This document shows, in pieces, positions 1 to 9,299 of a DNA stretch of 64,000 bases. Source of the stretch: G963422745 sp965214285 (lineage in GTDB: Bacteria > Actinomycetota > Acidimicrobiia > Acidimicrobiales > Aldehydirespiratoraceae). The notes below the pieces were generated by a model that was not told where the DNA came from, did no database searches, and was given only the letters and a program-made list of their open reading frames with translations. Position numbers and translations under genes: made by a program. The DNA is taken from assembly GCA_965214285.1 (NCBI GenBank), contig OZ243946.1, positions 310,001 through 374,000 of the forward strand, in the 5' to 3' direction. Within the stretch, counting starts at the first letter, position 1. The number at the start of each line of letters is the position of its first letter.

Positions 1-2658
1 CTTCGCCGGGCGCTTGGCCGTCTTCTTGGCGGCCTTCTTGGCCGGGCCGCGGGCACGGCGCTCGGCCAGCAGCTCCGAGGCCCGCTCGACGCTCAGCTCC
101 TCCACGGCATCGCCCTTGCGCAGCGAGGCGTTGACCTCGCCGTCGGTCACATACGGCCCGAAGCGGCCGTCCTTGACGACCATCTCCTTGCCGGTCTCGG
201 GATCGGCGCCGAGCTCGCGCAGCGGCGGGTTCGCTGCGCCGCGGCCCCGCTGCTTGGGCTGGGCCAGGCGGCGCAGGCACTCCTCGAGGGTCACGCTCAG
301 CAGCTGTTCCTCGTTGTCGAGGCTGCGGGTCTCCTTGCCCTTGGCCAGGTACGGCCCGTAGCGGCCGTTCTGCACGGTGATCGGCTCGCCGTCGGCAGGG
401 TCGGCGCCCACCACACGAGGCAGCGAGAGGATCTCCAGGGCCTCGGCGAGGCTGATGCGCTCCAGGGTCATCGTGGCGAACAGCGAGGCCGTCTTGGGCC
501 GGCCGGGCTGCTCCTCGCGGGTCCCGAGCTGCACATACGGGCCGTAGCGGCCGTCGCGGGCGAAGACCTCCATGCCGGAATCGGGGTCGGTGCCCAGAGT
601 CCGCTCGCCGGAGGGCGCATCCACGGCCGCAAGGGCCGCCGCCACGGTCAGCTCGGCGGGCTCGGTGTCGTCGGCGATCGAGGCGGTCCGCGGCGCACCG
701 CCACCGTCGTCGTCGGGCGAGCCGACCTGCACATACGGGCCGTGCCTGCCGACGCGCACCGCCACCGGCTCGCCGCCGTCGGTGGCGCCGAGCTCAATGG
801 TGTTGACCTTGCGGGCGTCGATGTCGTCGAGGCGGGTCGAGACCTTCTCCTTGAGACCGGGCTCGCCGCCGTCGACACCGAAATAGAAGCGGCTCAGCCA
901 GGGGGTCATCTCCTCGTCGCCGCCTGCGATCTTGTCGAGGTCGTCCTCCATGCGGGCCGTGAACGCATAGTCGATCAGGTTGGGGAAGTGGCGCTCCAGC
1001 AGGTTCACCACCGAGAAAGCCGTGAACGCCGGCACCAGCGCCGAGCCCTTCTTCCACACATATCCCCGGTCGATGATGGTCTTGATGATCGACGCATAGG
1101 TGGACGGCCGGCCCACGCCGAGCTCCTCGAGGCGCTTGACCAGCGACGCCTCGGTGTAGCGGCTCGGCGGCGAGGTCACGTGCCCGCTCGCCTCCAGCGA
1201 CTCGCAGCGGGCGGCGTCGCCTTGGGCCAGCGGCGGCAGCCTGCGCTCGGCGTCGGTATCGGCGCCGGAGGCAGAATCGCCGGCGTGACGGTCGGGGTCA
1301 GACGACTCGCTGTAGACCTCGCGGAACCCCTTGTGGGAGATCACCGTGCCCGACGCGGCGAACACTGCCTCGCGCCCCGTTGCGCCGCTGCCGGCCAGGC
1401 GCAACTGCACGGTCTCGCCGGTGCAGTCGGTCATCTGCGAGGCCAGCGTGCGCTTGTAGATCAGCTCATAAGCACGGGCCTCCGAGGACGACACCTGCGC
1501 TGCCACCGTGGCGGGATCGGCGAAGCTGTCGCCCGCGGGGCGGATCGCCTCGTGCGCCTCCTGGGCGTTGGGCGCCTTGCCCTTGTAGCGACGCGGGGAA
1601 TCGGGCAGGAACTGCTTGCCGTAGCGCTGGGCGATCAGCTTGCGCGCCGCGGCCAGAGCGGTGTCGGACAGCGTGGTGCTGTCGGTGCGCATGTAGGTGA
1701 TGAAGCCCTTCTCGTAGAGCCCCTGGGCGGCGCGCATCGCCATCGACGACGACATGCTGAGCTTGCGGCCCGCTTCCTGCTGGAAGGTGGAGGTCACGAA
1801 CGGCGCGGCCGGCCGGCGGCGGTAGGGCTTGGACTCCCTGGAGCGCACCGCATACGCCGCCCCGCCGAGATCGTCGATGAGGCCTGCGGCCGCGTCCTCG
1901 TCGAGCACCAGCAGGCCGGCGCGCCTCACGGCGCCGCTGTCGTCGAAGTCGCGGCCCCCCGCGACCCGTGCGCCGTCGAGGGAGTGAAGATCGGCCGCGA
2001 ACTCCCGTGTGTCGCCCTCCAGCGCGGCGAACACGCCTGAGATCCGCCAGTAGCCCGCCTCGACGAAGGCGATCCGCTCGCGCTCTCGCTCCACCACGAT
2101 GCGGGTGGCCACCGACTGCACCCGGCCCGCCGAGAGCTTCGGCTTGATCTTCTTCCAGAGCACCGGCGACACCTCGAAGCCGTACAGCCGGTCGAGGATG
2201 CGCCGTGCCTCCTGGGCGTCGACCAGGCGGCGGTCGAGCTCGCGGGGCGACTCCACGGCGGCGCGTATCGCCTCGGGCGTGATCTCGCGGAACACCATCC
2301 GCTTGACCGGGACCCTGGGGTTGAGCACCTCGATCAGATGCCAGGCGATCGCCTCGCCCTCGCGGTCGCCGTCGGTCGCGAGCAGCAGCTCGTCGGCCTC
2401 GCGGGCGAGCTTCTTGAGGTGTCGTATGTGGCCGCCCTTGTCGGAGCTGATCACGTACAGCGGCTTGAAGTCGTTGTCGACATCCACCCCGAGGCGCGCC
2501 CACGGCTCGTCGCGGTAGGCCGCCGGCACCTCCGAGGAGTTGCTCGGCAGGTCGCGGATGTGGCCGATCGAGGACTCCACGGTGTAGCCCTTGCCGAGAT
2601 AGCTGCCGATCTTCTTGGCCTTGGCGGGCGACTCCACGATGACCAGGGCGTAGCTCAC
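1..2658 (-). CDS. topA: DNA topoisomerase I (3' end beyond window)
   Basis: Type IA topoisomerase that relaxes negative supercoils by transient single-strand cleavage. The GTG start at 2658 gives an N-terminus with the TOPRIM signature ALVIVESPAKAKKI. The catalytic tyrosine lies in GFITYMRTDS at about residue 322, and RYTEASLVK follows. The C-terminal part carries repeat motifs of the type GRYGPYL and GRFGPYV, then a Lys/Ala-rich tail still open at base 1, so 886 codons are visible and the stop is missing. No Cys4 zinc fingers are seen, as in mycobacterial TopA. The gene was read directly from the minus strand. Several long opposite-strand frames here are shadows. Confidence 0.95.
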   Translation of the reverse strand, partial: MSYALVIVESPAKAKKIGSYLGKGYTVESSIGHIRDLPSNSSEVPAAYRDEPWARLGVDVDNDFKPLYVISSDKGGHIRHLKKLAREADELLLATDGDREGEAIAWHLIEVLNPRVPVKRMVFREITPEAIRAAVESPRELDRRLVDAQEARRILDRLYGFEVSPVLWKKIKPKLSAGRVQSVATRIVVERERERIAFVEAGYWRISGVFAALEGDTREFAADLHSLDGARVAGGRDFDDSGAVRRAGLLVLDEDAAAGLIDDLGGAAYAVRSRESKPYRRRPAAPFVTSTFQQEAGRKLSMSSSMAMRAAQGLYEKGFITYMRTDSTTLSDTALAAARKLIAQRYGKQFLPDSPRRYKGKAPNAQEAHEAIRPAGDSFADPATVAAQVSSSEARAYELIYKRTLASQMTDCTGETVQLRLAGSGATGREAVFAASGTVISHKGFREVYSESSDPDRHAGDSASGADTDAERRLPPLAQGDAARCESLEASGHVTSPPSRYTEASLVKRLEELGVGRPSTYASIIKTIIDRGYVWKKGSALVPAFTAFSVVNLLERHFPNLIDYAFTARMEDDLDKIAGGDEEMTPWLSRFYFGVDGGEPGLKEKVSTRLDDIDARKVNTIELGATDGGEPVAVRVGRHGPYVQVGSPDDDGGGAPRTASIADDTEPAELTVAAALAAVDAPSGERTLGTDPDSGMEVFARDGRYGPYVQLGTREEQPGRPKTASLFATMTLERISLAEALEILSLPRVVGADPADGEPITVQNGRYGPYLAKGKETRSLDNEEQLLSVTLEECLRRLAQPKQRGRGAANPPLRELGADPETGKEMVVKDGRFGPYVTDGEVNASLRKGDAVEELSVERASELLAERRARGPAKKAAKKTAKRPAK

Positions 2659-2687
2659 CGGCTCTGCTCCGTGCTGGTCGGCATGGC

Positions 2688-2737
2688 GCTCACTGGCTGG
2701 GCTCCGCGTCTGGCTCCGGGCTCACTGGCTGGGCTCC
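2688..2737. repeat. 18-bp direct repeat at the nhaA 3' end
   Basis: The same 18 bases occur at 2688-2705 and 2720-2737, a 32-bp period. The second copy covers the last codons and stop of nhaA; the first lies just downstream of that stop, between nhaA and topA. It looks like a local duplication of the gene end. No function can be assigned. Confidence 0.7.
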
Positions 2738-4071
2738 ATCTCAATCTCGATGACCTCGTTGGCCCGCAGCAGCACCAGCGAGCCGATGACCGCCGCCAGC
2801 GCCGAGGCAATGAGAATGCCGATCTTGGCCTCGTCTTGGATCACGGCGTCGTCGAAGGCCAGGCCGGTGATGAACAGCGACACCGTGAAGCCGATGCCCG
2901 CGATGGCCGACAGGCCCACGACATGGGTCCACGAGGCGCCGCGGGGCAGCCTGGACAGGCCGCTTCGCACCGCCAGCCAGGCAGCCGCGGAGATGCCGGC
3001 GATCTTGCCGAGCACCAGGCCGACCATCACGCCGATGGTGACCGGGCTCTGCACCGCATTGGCCAGCGTGTCGCCGCTTATCTCCAGGCCGGCGTTGGCC
3101 AGGGCGAAGATCGGGATGATCAGGAATCCCGAGAAGGGGTGCAGCACGTCCTCGAGGCGGTCCGCCACCGAGACCTGCTCGCGGATCTCGAAGCTGGCCC
3201 GGCGCAGCACCGTGACGCTGGCCCTGCCCGACACCGCAGCGCCTACGTGCACGTCGTCGGCCGGGGCGTCGCGCTTGAGCGGCACGGCCGGGGCGAGCAG
3301 GCCCAGGGCGACGCCCGCGATGGTGGCGTGGATGCCGGACTCGAACACGGCCAGCCAGAGCAGCGCCCCGACCAGCACGTAGATCGGGATGTACCAGATG
3401 CGGGCCAGGCGCATGGCCACGATCAGCGCCACCAGGCCCAGCGCGATCAGCAGCCAGCCGGTGGACAGGTCGTCGGTGTAGAAGATGGCGATCACGGCGA
3501 TGGCGCCGATGTCGTCGACGATCGCCAGGGTCAGCAGGAACACCTTCATGGCGCCGGGCACGCGATTGCCCAAGAGCGACACGATGCCGATGGCGAAGGC
3601 GATGTCGGTGGCCATAGGAATGCCCCAGCCGTGCGCTCCCGCGCCGCCCGCGTTGAACACCGTGTAGGCCACCGCGGGCACGACCATGCCGCCGATGGCC
3701 GCCACCGCCGGCAGCGCCGCGGCACGGGGGTCGCGCAGCTCGCCGGCCACCAGCTCGCGCTTGATCTCCAGGCCCACGACGAAGAAGAAGATCGCCATCA
3801 GGGCGTCGTTGACCCAAGCCTCCAGCGGCTCGTCGAGGTGCAGCAGGCTGCCGAACTCGATCGAGACGTGGGCTTCGAGCAGGTCGTGGTAGGCGTCTCT
3901 GAGCGGCGTGTTGGCCAGCACCAGGGCGGCGATCGTGGCCAGGATCAGCACCAGGCCGCCGGCCGCTTCGATCTGCAGGAACTTGCTGACCGGGCGGCCG
4001 ATGCGGCGCGCCAGGCGGCGGTTTCCGCCCAGCCAAGTCAGCGGCGATGGCTCCAGATGGTCGTGGCGCAT
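2722..4071 (-). CDS. nhaA: Na+/H+ antiporter NhaA
   Basis: Inner-membrane electrogenic sodium/proton antiporter for pH and salt homeostasis, 449 residues from the chosen start. The hallmark segments are present: MATDIAFAIG carries the first conserved Asp, and AIVDDIGAIAVIAIFYTDD carries the transport Asp pair. About ten to twelve hydrophobic helices are interspersed with short loops, and the middle loop is long and charged. The start was placed at ATG 4071 (MRHDHLEP) because upstream codons to 4188 encode a low-complexity Arg/Pro stretch not expected in NhaA; 4188 remains an alternative. The gene lies in the same direction as topA, 63 bases upstream of it. Confidence 0.92.
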   Translation of the reverse strand: MRHDHLEPSPLTWLGGNRRLARRIGRPVSKFLQIEAAGGLVLILATIAALVLANTPLRDAYHDLLEAHVSIEFGSLLHLDEPLEAWVNDALMAIFFFVVGLEIKRELVAGELRDPRAAALPAVAAIGGMVVPAVAYTVFNAGGAGAHGWGIPMATDIAFAIGIVSLLGNRVPGAMKVFLLTLAIVDDIGAIAVIAIFYTDDLSTGWLLIALGLVALIVAMRLARIWYIPIYVLVGALLWLAVFESGIHATIAGVALGLLAPAVPLKRDAPADDVHVGAAVSGRASVTVLRRASFEIREQVSVADRLEDVLHPFSGFLIIPIFALANAGLEISGDTLANAVQSPVTIGVMVGLVLGKIAGISAAAWLAVRSGLSRLPRGASWTHVVGLSAIAGIGFTVSLFITGLAFDDAVIQDEAKIGILIASALAAVIGSLVLLRANEVIEIEMEPSQ

Positions 4072-4271
4072 GGCGTCGGCAACGCTAGCGGGGCCTCTTT
4101 GCGCGCCGACGGAGGGCTGTGCTGTCTGAGGGCGACGGGCCGGCCTGACGGCTCGCCGGACCGCCTGCGCCGGGGGTTGCCACAGCAAGGCGCGCCGACG
4201 GAGAGGCGCCCTGACGTGTCACGGATGCTCCTGCGCCGGGTGTTGCATCGGCACGGCTCAGCGACGGCCGC

Positions 4272-4727
4272 TCAGCGGGCGCGCCGCGCTGCGGTGTAGA
4301 TGACGAGCCGCACGTCGGTGCCCTCGGCCCCCGAGCGGATCTCGCTCTCGTCGACCAGCCTCGACATGAGCTGCACCCCCAGGCCGGCCTCGTGGCTGAG
4401 CCGCTCGGGCGAGTCCGGCGCGGGCATGGCGGGCAGCGTCTCGGGATCGAAACCCACGCCGTGGTCGCGGACCTCCACGCTCATCTCGTCGTCGCTGACC
4501 TCGATGGCGATGCGGATGCGGTCGGCCGAGCCCGACAGACCGTGCGCCTCGATGGCGTTGGTGGTCGCCTCGGACACCGCCACCTTGAGATCCTCGACGC
4601 TGTCGGAGTGGAGATCGGGCTGGAGCTCGGCGGCTGCGGCCACGACCACCCTCACGAACGACACGAACTCGACCCGTGCGGGGATCTCCAGATCGACCCG
4701 CCCGTCGCGGAACACGCAGGCGTTCAC
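4272..4727 (-). CDS. anti-sigma regulatory factor, HATPase (RsbW-like)
   Basis: A 151-residue GHKL/HATPase protein of the RsbW/SpoIIAB type, which bind a sigma factor or phosphorylate a STAS antagonist. The N-box region reads KVAVSEATTNAIEAH, followed by the G1 box VRDHGVGFDP and a G2-like GLGVQLMSRLVDE. The start is GTG 4727, which overlaps the stop of the upstream STAS gene by four bases (GTGA). The two are therefore probably translationally coupled and functional partners. The cognate sigma factor is not visible nearby. Confidence 0.85.
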   Translation of the reverse strand: MNACVFRDGRVDLEIPARVEFVSFVRVVVAAAAELQPDLHSDSVEDLKVAVSEATTNAIEAHGLSGSADRIRIAIEVSDDEMSVEVRDHGVGFDPETLPAMPAPDSPERLSHEAGLGVQLMSRLVDESEIRSGAEGTDVRLVIYTAARRAR

Positions 4728-5104
4728 GAGCCCACCGCGCTCACGTCGCTCACGGGTGCGTCGTCGACGCTCAGGCGGATGTCGAAGACCCGGTCGAGGT
4801 CGCACAGCTCCAGCACCCGGCGCACCCTGCGCTCGGGGATCGCCAGGCAGAGCTCGCCGTCGAGCAGGCGCACCCGCTTGAGGATGCCGATGAGCACGCC
4901 CAGGCCGAAGCTGTCGACGAAATCCACCCCCGAGAGGTCGAGCAGCAGCCGCCGGTGGCCCTCGCCGAGCATCTGCTGGGCGGCTTGTCTGAGCTCGGGG
5001 GCGCCCACCACGTCGAGCTCGCCCGCCACCCGCAGCACCGACCAGCCGCGGGCGCCGGGCGCGGCGGACTCATCGCCTGCGGCTGTGCCCCTGCGGATCT
5101 GCAC
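4724..5104 (-). CDS. STAS-domain anti-sigma factor antagonist
   Basis: A 126-residue SpoIIAA/RsbV-type STAS protein. The core reads LRVAGELDVVGAPEL and then LLLDLSGVDFVDSFGLGVL. The serine in DSFGLG sits at the position phosphorylated by the partner kinase in this family. It is the upstream gene of a two-gene operon with the RsbW-like protein and overlaps it by four bases. It is transcribed away from the enoyl-CoA hydratase gene across a 296-bp gap (5105-5400), in which no further gene was recognised and which probably holds divergent promoters. Confidence 0.87.
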   Translation of the reverse strand: MQIRRGTAAGDESAAPGARGWSVLRVAGELDVVGAPELRQAAQQMLGEGHRRLLLDLSGVDFVDSFGLGVLIGILKRVRLLDGELCLAIPERRVRRVLELCDLDRVFDIRLSVDDAPVSDVSAVGS

Positions 5105-5400
5105 AGCACGAAGCTACCCCAGCGCACCCATGTGTCCCTGACACAAGCCTCGTCTCGGCCCCGGTCAGACCGCAGCGTGGTCGCAGCGGGACCGCGCACC
5201 GCGGCCACGGACTCGATGCGCTCTTTCGCTGCGGCCGCCGCGGCACTTCGCAGGCTCCCCGCCAGACGGCGCCACCAGACGTCCCTGCAGCCGACGGCAT
5301 CGGAGGGGCGCCGCCATCGGCACTGGACCACTGGCAGGCTGCGGGGGCTGCCCGCTCGGCGCCGGCCGGGCCGTGACGCTCAGGGTCTAGCGTTGGGGCC

Positions 5401-6180
5401 ATGAGCGACTTCGCCCCTGAGACCCTTGCCGCAGAAGCCGACGGCCGGATCGGCCGGCTCACCCTGAACCGCCCCGACAAGCTCAACCCGCTGTCGGTGC
5501 AGTGCCTCGAAGAGCTGATCGACGCCGCCCGCTGGTTCGACGACCGGCCCGAGGTGCGGGTCGTGATCGTGTCGGGCGCAGGCAGGGCCTTCACCGCCGG
5601 GGCCGACCTGGCCTCGTTCGCGCCTGCGGCCGACGACGGGCTGCGCCGCGACGGCGGCGACACCGGCAGGCGCATGGCCGAAGCCGTCGAGGCGATGCGG
5701 GCCGTGACCATCGCGGCGATCCACGGCCATTGCGTTGGCGGCGGGGTGGTGCTGGCCGCGGCCTGCGACCTGCGCCTGGCCGCGGAGTCCACCCGCTTCT
5801 CGATCCCCGAGGTCGACCTTGGCATCCCGCTTGCCTGGGGAGGCATCCCTCGCCTGGTGCGCGAGATCGGCCCGGCGATGACCCGCGAGCTGGTCATGAC
5901 CTGCCGGCCGTTCAGCGCGGCCGAGGCGCACGGGCTCGGCATGGTCAACCGGGTCGTTGCCGACGGCGAGCACGTCGCCGCGGCCGAGACGCTGGCCGGC
6001 GAGCTGGCCGCCAAGTCGGCGTACACGCTGCGCACCACGCTGCAGGCCGTGGACGCCGCCGCGGAGGCGCTGGTGTCGACGCGTTTCGCCTACAACGACG
6101 CCGACGCCTTGAGCACCGGCCTGCACGACCCCGAGTCGCGCCAGGTCGCCGCCGAGTACCTCAAGGCCCGCGGCCGCTGA
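5401..6180 (+). CDS. enoyl-CoA hydratase/isomerase family protein
   Basis: A 259-residue crotonase-fold protein, expected to hydrate or isomerise an acyl-CoA substrate in the cytoplasm. The oxyanion-hole segments are visible: AGRAFTAGADLASF early, and IHGHCVGGGVVLAAACDLR near residue 105, followed by FSIPEVDLGIPLAWGGIPRLV. The second acidic catalytic residue is plausible in IPEVDLG, but the first of the usual Glu pair is not obvious, so hydratase versus isomerase activity cannot be decided. It stands alone on the plus strand and converges on the serine hydrolase gene. Confidence 0.87.
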   Translation: MSDFAPETLAAEADGRIGRLTLNRPDKLNPLSVQCLEELIDAARWFDDRPEVRVVIVSGAGRAFTAGADLASFAPAADDGLRRDGGDTGRRMAEAVEAMRAVTIAAIHGHCVGGGVVLAAACDLRLAAESTRFSIPEVDLGIPLAWGGIPRLVREIGPAMTRELVMTCRPFSAAEAHGLGMVNRVVADGEHVAAAETLAGELAAKSAYTLRTTLQAVDAAAEALVSTRFAYNDADALSTGLHDPESRQVAAEYLKARGR

Positions 6181-6267
6181 GCCGCCGCCAGAACGCCGCC
6201 TGACAGGCTCGGGCTCTGGAGACAGGCGAGGCGGGCACGCTCCACCCCGGTCGGTCGGCAGGCGGGG

Positions 6268-7386
6268 TCAGTCGAGGGGGGTGGTCAGCTTGGCTGCCAG
6301 CGAGGAGATGGCGGTGCCCCAGTGGAACTGCAGCAGGTCGTCCTCCTCCAGCCCCCGGGTCATGAAGGCAAACGACAGGCCGCTGACCGGGTCGGCCCAG
6401 ACCCGCTGGCCCTTGGCGCCGTTGTGGCCGAACGCCTCGGGGCTGGTGCCGTAGCCGAAGCCCCGGGCCGCAGCGCCGGGCTCGTCGCCTGCGAGCACGA
6501 ATGCGTGGGTGCGCCGCGACGGCACGCCCATCACGTCGGGATGGATCTGGCGCACCGTGTGCAGGGCGTCGGCGCGCACCTCCGGCGGCAGGATCGTGCC
6601 GTCGTCGTGCAGGATTGCCTGATACCACGACGCCATCTGGGCGGCGCCGGCGATGCCGCCTCCTCCGGGGTGCCCGGCGGCTCGCACGTCCGGCCGGTTG
6701 AAGGCCAGCAGCAGCTCCGTGGTGATCCCCAGATCCGGCATCTCGATTCCGAAGCGGGCCTTGAACTCCTCGGGGTCGGTGGGGGTGCCGATGCTCTCCA
6801 CGGTGACCACGTCGCCCTGGTCCGCTTCGGCGATGGCGAGCCAGGCGGGCTGGCCGGCGGGGGCCATCACCCGCTCGGTGATCACGTCTGCGTGGTGGCG
6901 GCCAGTCGCTTCGGCGATGAGGTCCGCCAGCACCCAGTGCGCCGACTCGGGGTGGTACTCGAACGCCGAGCCCGGCTCCCAGTCGGTGCGCCACCCGGCG
7001 TATCTGTCGAGACGGGCCTGGCGGTCCGTGAAGGCGGCTGCGCCCAGCGGGGCATACGGGAAGCCGCCTGCATGCAGCAGCACCTGCGAGATGGTGATGT
7101 GCTGCTTGCCGTTGGCGCCGAAAGGCTCCAGCACGTCGGCCACCGGCGCCTGCAGGTCGAAGTGCCCGTCGTGGGCCAGCAGCATCACGGTGAGGCTGAC
7201 GGTGGGCTTGACGGCGGAGTAGGTGTGGAATCGCTGGTCGAGGGTCGCGTCGCCGAAGGCCTCGAAGATCACGATCTCCGAGTCGAACCCGACAGCGAGC
7301 TGGGCGCCCGGCGAGCGGCCTGCGTCGATCTCGCTATGGCAGCGCTCCAGGAGAGCTTCGACGCGTCCGGGGATCAGATTGCTCAA
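6268..7386 (-). CDS. serine hydrolase, beta-lactamase/class C PBP family
   Basis: A protein of about 372 residues of the beta-lactamase/esterase (EstB, AmpC) fold. The SxxK nucleophile motif reads YSAVK, and a Tyr-containing FEYHPESAHWVLADLI matches the second motif. The proposed start is TTG 7386, with AGGG ten bases upstream; that start lies inside the end of mftF, giving a 53-base overlap. ATG 7482 would overlap mftF even more. The overlap suggests co-transcription with mftF, but a role in mycofactocin metabolism is only an inference. No signal peptide is evident from this start. Confidence 0.83.
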   Translation of the reverse strand: MSNLIPGRVEALLERCHSEIDAGRSPGAQLAVGFDSEIVIFEAFGDATLDQRFHTYSAVKPTVSLTVMLLAHDGHFDLQAPVADVLEPFGANGKQHITISQVLLHAGGFPYAPLGAAAFTDRQARLDRYAGWRTDWEPGSAFEYHPESAHWVLADLIAEATGRHHADVITERVMAPAGQPAWLAIAEADQGDVVTVESIGTPTDPEEFKARFGIEMPDLGITTELLLAFNRPDVRAAGHPGGGGIAGAAQMASWYQAILHDDGTILPPEVRADALHTVRQIHPDVMGVPSRRTHAFVLAGDEPGAAARGFGYGTSPEAFGHNGAKGQRVWADPVSGLSFAFMTRGLEEDDLLQFHWGTAISSLAAKLTTPLD

Positions 7387-8806
7387 GACGCCGCACCCTA
7401 TTGCCGGCGAGGTCCGGGAGCAAAGCCCGAGCGCTGCGCTCGGCGATCGCTGAGCGCCAGACCCCTGCGCCGTAGGCCGCACGGTCGATCACCCGCAGTG
7501 CCACCGTTCTCAGCGGGTCGGTCGGGCGGCGGCCCTCGACGTACTCCAGCACCGGGCAGGCGAGCAGCGCCACGGCCAGCGGCGCCCGCAGCCGGCGCAC
7601 CGCCAACGCTCCGCCGAGCGCCAGGGGCCACCAGACCCGGCCAGTCGCCTCGGCCAGGTTGCGGCCGGCGGCGAGATGGCCGCGCAGCAGCAGCCGCAGC
7701 GCTTCTCTGTGGGCATCGGGGACTCCTTGGAGGCTGTCGAGCAGCGGGCGCAGGCTGCGGGCCCCTGCCGCAGCGGCATCGCCCGGCCGGCGCAGCGCCA
7801 GCAGCGCCCACATCGCCGCGCTGGATGGGGCGCAGCGGGCGGGGGCCACCGCGGCACCGTGACGGCGGCCCAGCGGCGCAGCGGCGCTGCCGTAGTCGTG
7901 GCGCTGGCGCAGCCACTGGGCCCAGGTCTGCCGAGGCAGATGGGCGACGGCGACCTCGGGCTCGTAGCGCACCGTGGTGCCTTCGGCCAGCAGCCGCCAT
8001 ATGAGGTCGACGTCCTCGCCGTAGCGGAGCTGCGGGTCGAAGCCGCCTGCGTCTCTGAGCGCCGCGGTGCGCGCCACCAGCACCGCGGAGGGCACGTAGG
8101 GGACCGGCTGGCCCGGGCCTGCCGAAGCGGGGACGGTGCCCATGTCCAGGGGCGAGTAGTGCGTCTCGTAGCGGGCCAGCAGGCTCGGCGCGGGCTTGCT
8201 GGTGATGCGGGGGGCGACGGCAACGACGGCGCGGTCGGCGAAGTGGCCTGCCAGGCGGGCGAGATCGTCGGCGGAGCACTCGGTGTCGGCGTCGACGAAT
8301 GCGGTCAGCGGCGTGCGCACCTCGGCCAGGCCGTCGTTGCGCGCCGGGCCGGGGCCGCTGCTGTGGCGCCGTCTGAGGAGGCCTGCGCCGAAACGCTCGG
8401 CGGCGGCCCGGACCGCGGCCTCGTCGTCGGATCCGTCGTCGACCACCACGATGCGGAGCCCCTCCAGGCGCTTGAGCAGGCCGGCCAGGGCTGTGGCGTC
8501 GTTGTGCACGGGCACCACGACGGTGATCTCCGCTGGGTCGCCGGGGGTCGTCACCGGATGCACCAGGCCGGAGTCGAGCATGCGGCGGGCAAGTGCTCGT
8601 TCGCCGCTGCTGTCGCCAACCGCCGCCCCGGCGAGCCAGCCGCTCACGACGTCGGCGCCTTGCTGGGTGAGCTTCACGATCCGCAACCCGGCGCCGCCCA
8701 GCAGCGTGCGGCCGTCGTCGATGCGGCGCAGGCTCGGATCGGCACTGAGCCTCAGCCCGGCCGGCGCACCGGTGCTGCTGCTGTCCTCCTCGCCGGGCTC
8801 GTTCAC
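7334..8806 (-). CDS. mftF: mycofactocin glycosyltransferase MftF
   Basis: A family 2 (GT-A) glycosyltransferase of 490 residues. In characterised mycobacterial systems MftF adds a beta-1,4-glucose chain to premycofactocin. The nucleotide-sugar region begins EITVVVPVHNDATAL, the acidic metal-binding segment is AFVDADTECS, and RYGEDVDLIWRL matches the acceptor/base region. An N-terminal part of about 100 residues precedes the catalytic domain, as in known MftF proteins, and hydrophobic helices lie near the C-terminus. The GTG start at 8806 was chosen over longer frames. It is separated from mftA-E by about 8 kb, which is unusual. Confidence 0.87.
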   Translation of the reverse strand: MNEPGEEDSSSTGAPAGLRLSADPSLRRIDDGRTLLGGAGLRIVKLTQQGADVVSGWLAGAAVGDSSGERALARRMLDSGLVHPVTTPGDPAEITVVVPVHNDATALAGLLKRLEGLRIVVVDDGSDDEAAVRAAAERFGAGLLRRRHSSGPGPARNDGLAEVRTPLTAFVDADTECSADDLARLAGHFADRAVVAVAPRITSKPAPSLLARYETHYSPLDMGTVPASAGPGQPVPYVPSAVLVARTAALRDAGGFDPQLRYGEDVDLIWRLLAEGTTVRYEPEVAVAHLPRQTWAQWLRQRHDYGSAAAPLGRRHGAAVAPARCAPSSAAMWALLALRRPGDAAAAGARSLRPLLDSLQGVPDAHREALRLLLRGHLAAGRNLAEATGRVWWPLALGGALAVRRLRAPLAVALLACPVLEYVEGRRPTDPLRTVALRVIDRAAYGAGVWRSAIAERSARALLPDLAGNRVRRLEQSDPRTRRSSPGALP

Positions 8807-8927
8807 CTCAGCGACGCTAGTCCCGAGCCTGTCGCAGGCGTTCTCGGTGCCGTGTTGTGAAACGTGGTGAGCGGTCGCATACTGGTCGTGCTTCCCCTCC
8901 CGTTCATCGAACCCTGGGAGGTCCAAG

Positions 8928-9263
8928 GTGCCCCTAACCACTGAACATCGTGAGCAGTACCGCCGGTGGCTGCTCGACCGTGACTTGCATCCCGATGCGG
9001 TCGCAACCATAATTGAGGACATGCCTCCATTCGCCTGGTCCGAGATCGCGCGCCGCAGCGACCTGGCCGAGCTCGAAGGCCGTCTCGACACGCGCCTCGA
9101 CGGCATGGACAAGCGCCTCGACGGGGTGGAGGACGGCCTGGTCAATGTGGGCAAGCGCCTCGACACTCTGTACCAGGCGGTCATGTACCAGGGCGTCGGC
9201 TTGATCATCACCCTGCTCTTGGGGTTCAGCGCTGTCTTCACCGCCATACTGCTGAGCATCTGA
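8928..9263 (+). CDS. small coiled-coil protein with C-terminal membrane anchor
   Basis: A 111-residue protein, unrecognised by family. The GTG start has a good ribosome site (GGGAGG, seven bases upstream). Residues 45-80 carry a heptad-like repeat of RLD segments (RLDTRLDGMDKRLDG), predicting a coiled coil. The last 25 residues form one hydrophobic helix (GLIITLLLGFSAVFTAILL), so it looks tail-anchored. Such short coiled-coil/TM proteins are common and often lack an assigned function. It is the only plus-strand gene between mftF and the VWA gene. Confidence 0.72.
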   Translation: MPLTTEHREQYRRWLLDRDLHPDAVATIIEDMPPFAWSEIARRSDLAELEGRLDTRLDGMDKRLDGVEDGLVNVGKRLDTLYQAVMYQGVGLIITLLLGFSAVFTAILLSI

Positions 9264-9299
9264 GCAACAGCGACCGCCTCGGACCGCCGGGCCCCAGCC

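Noticed and set aside
742..4299. Long plus-strand open frames opposite topA and nhaA
   Set aside because: They have His/Arg/Gly-skewed composition, no recognisable motif, and lie fully antisense to two clearly conserved genes; GC-rich DNA makes such frames common.
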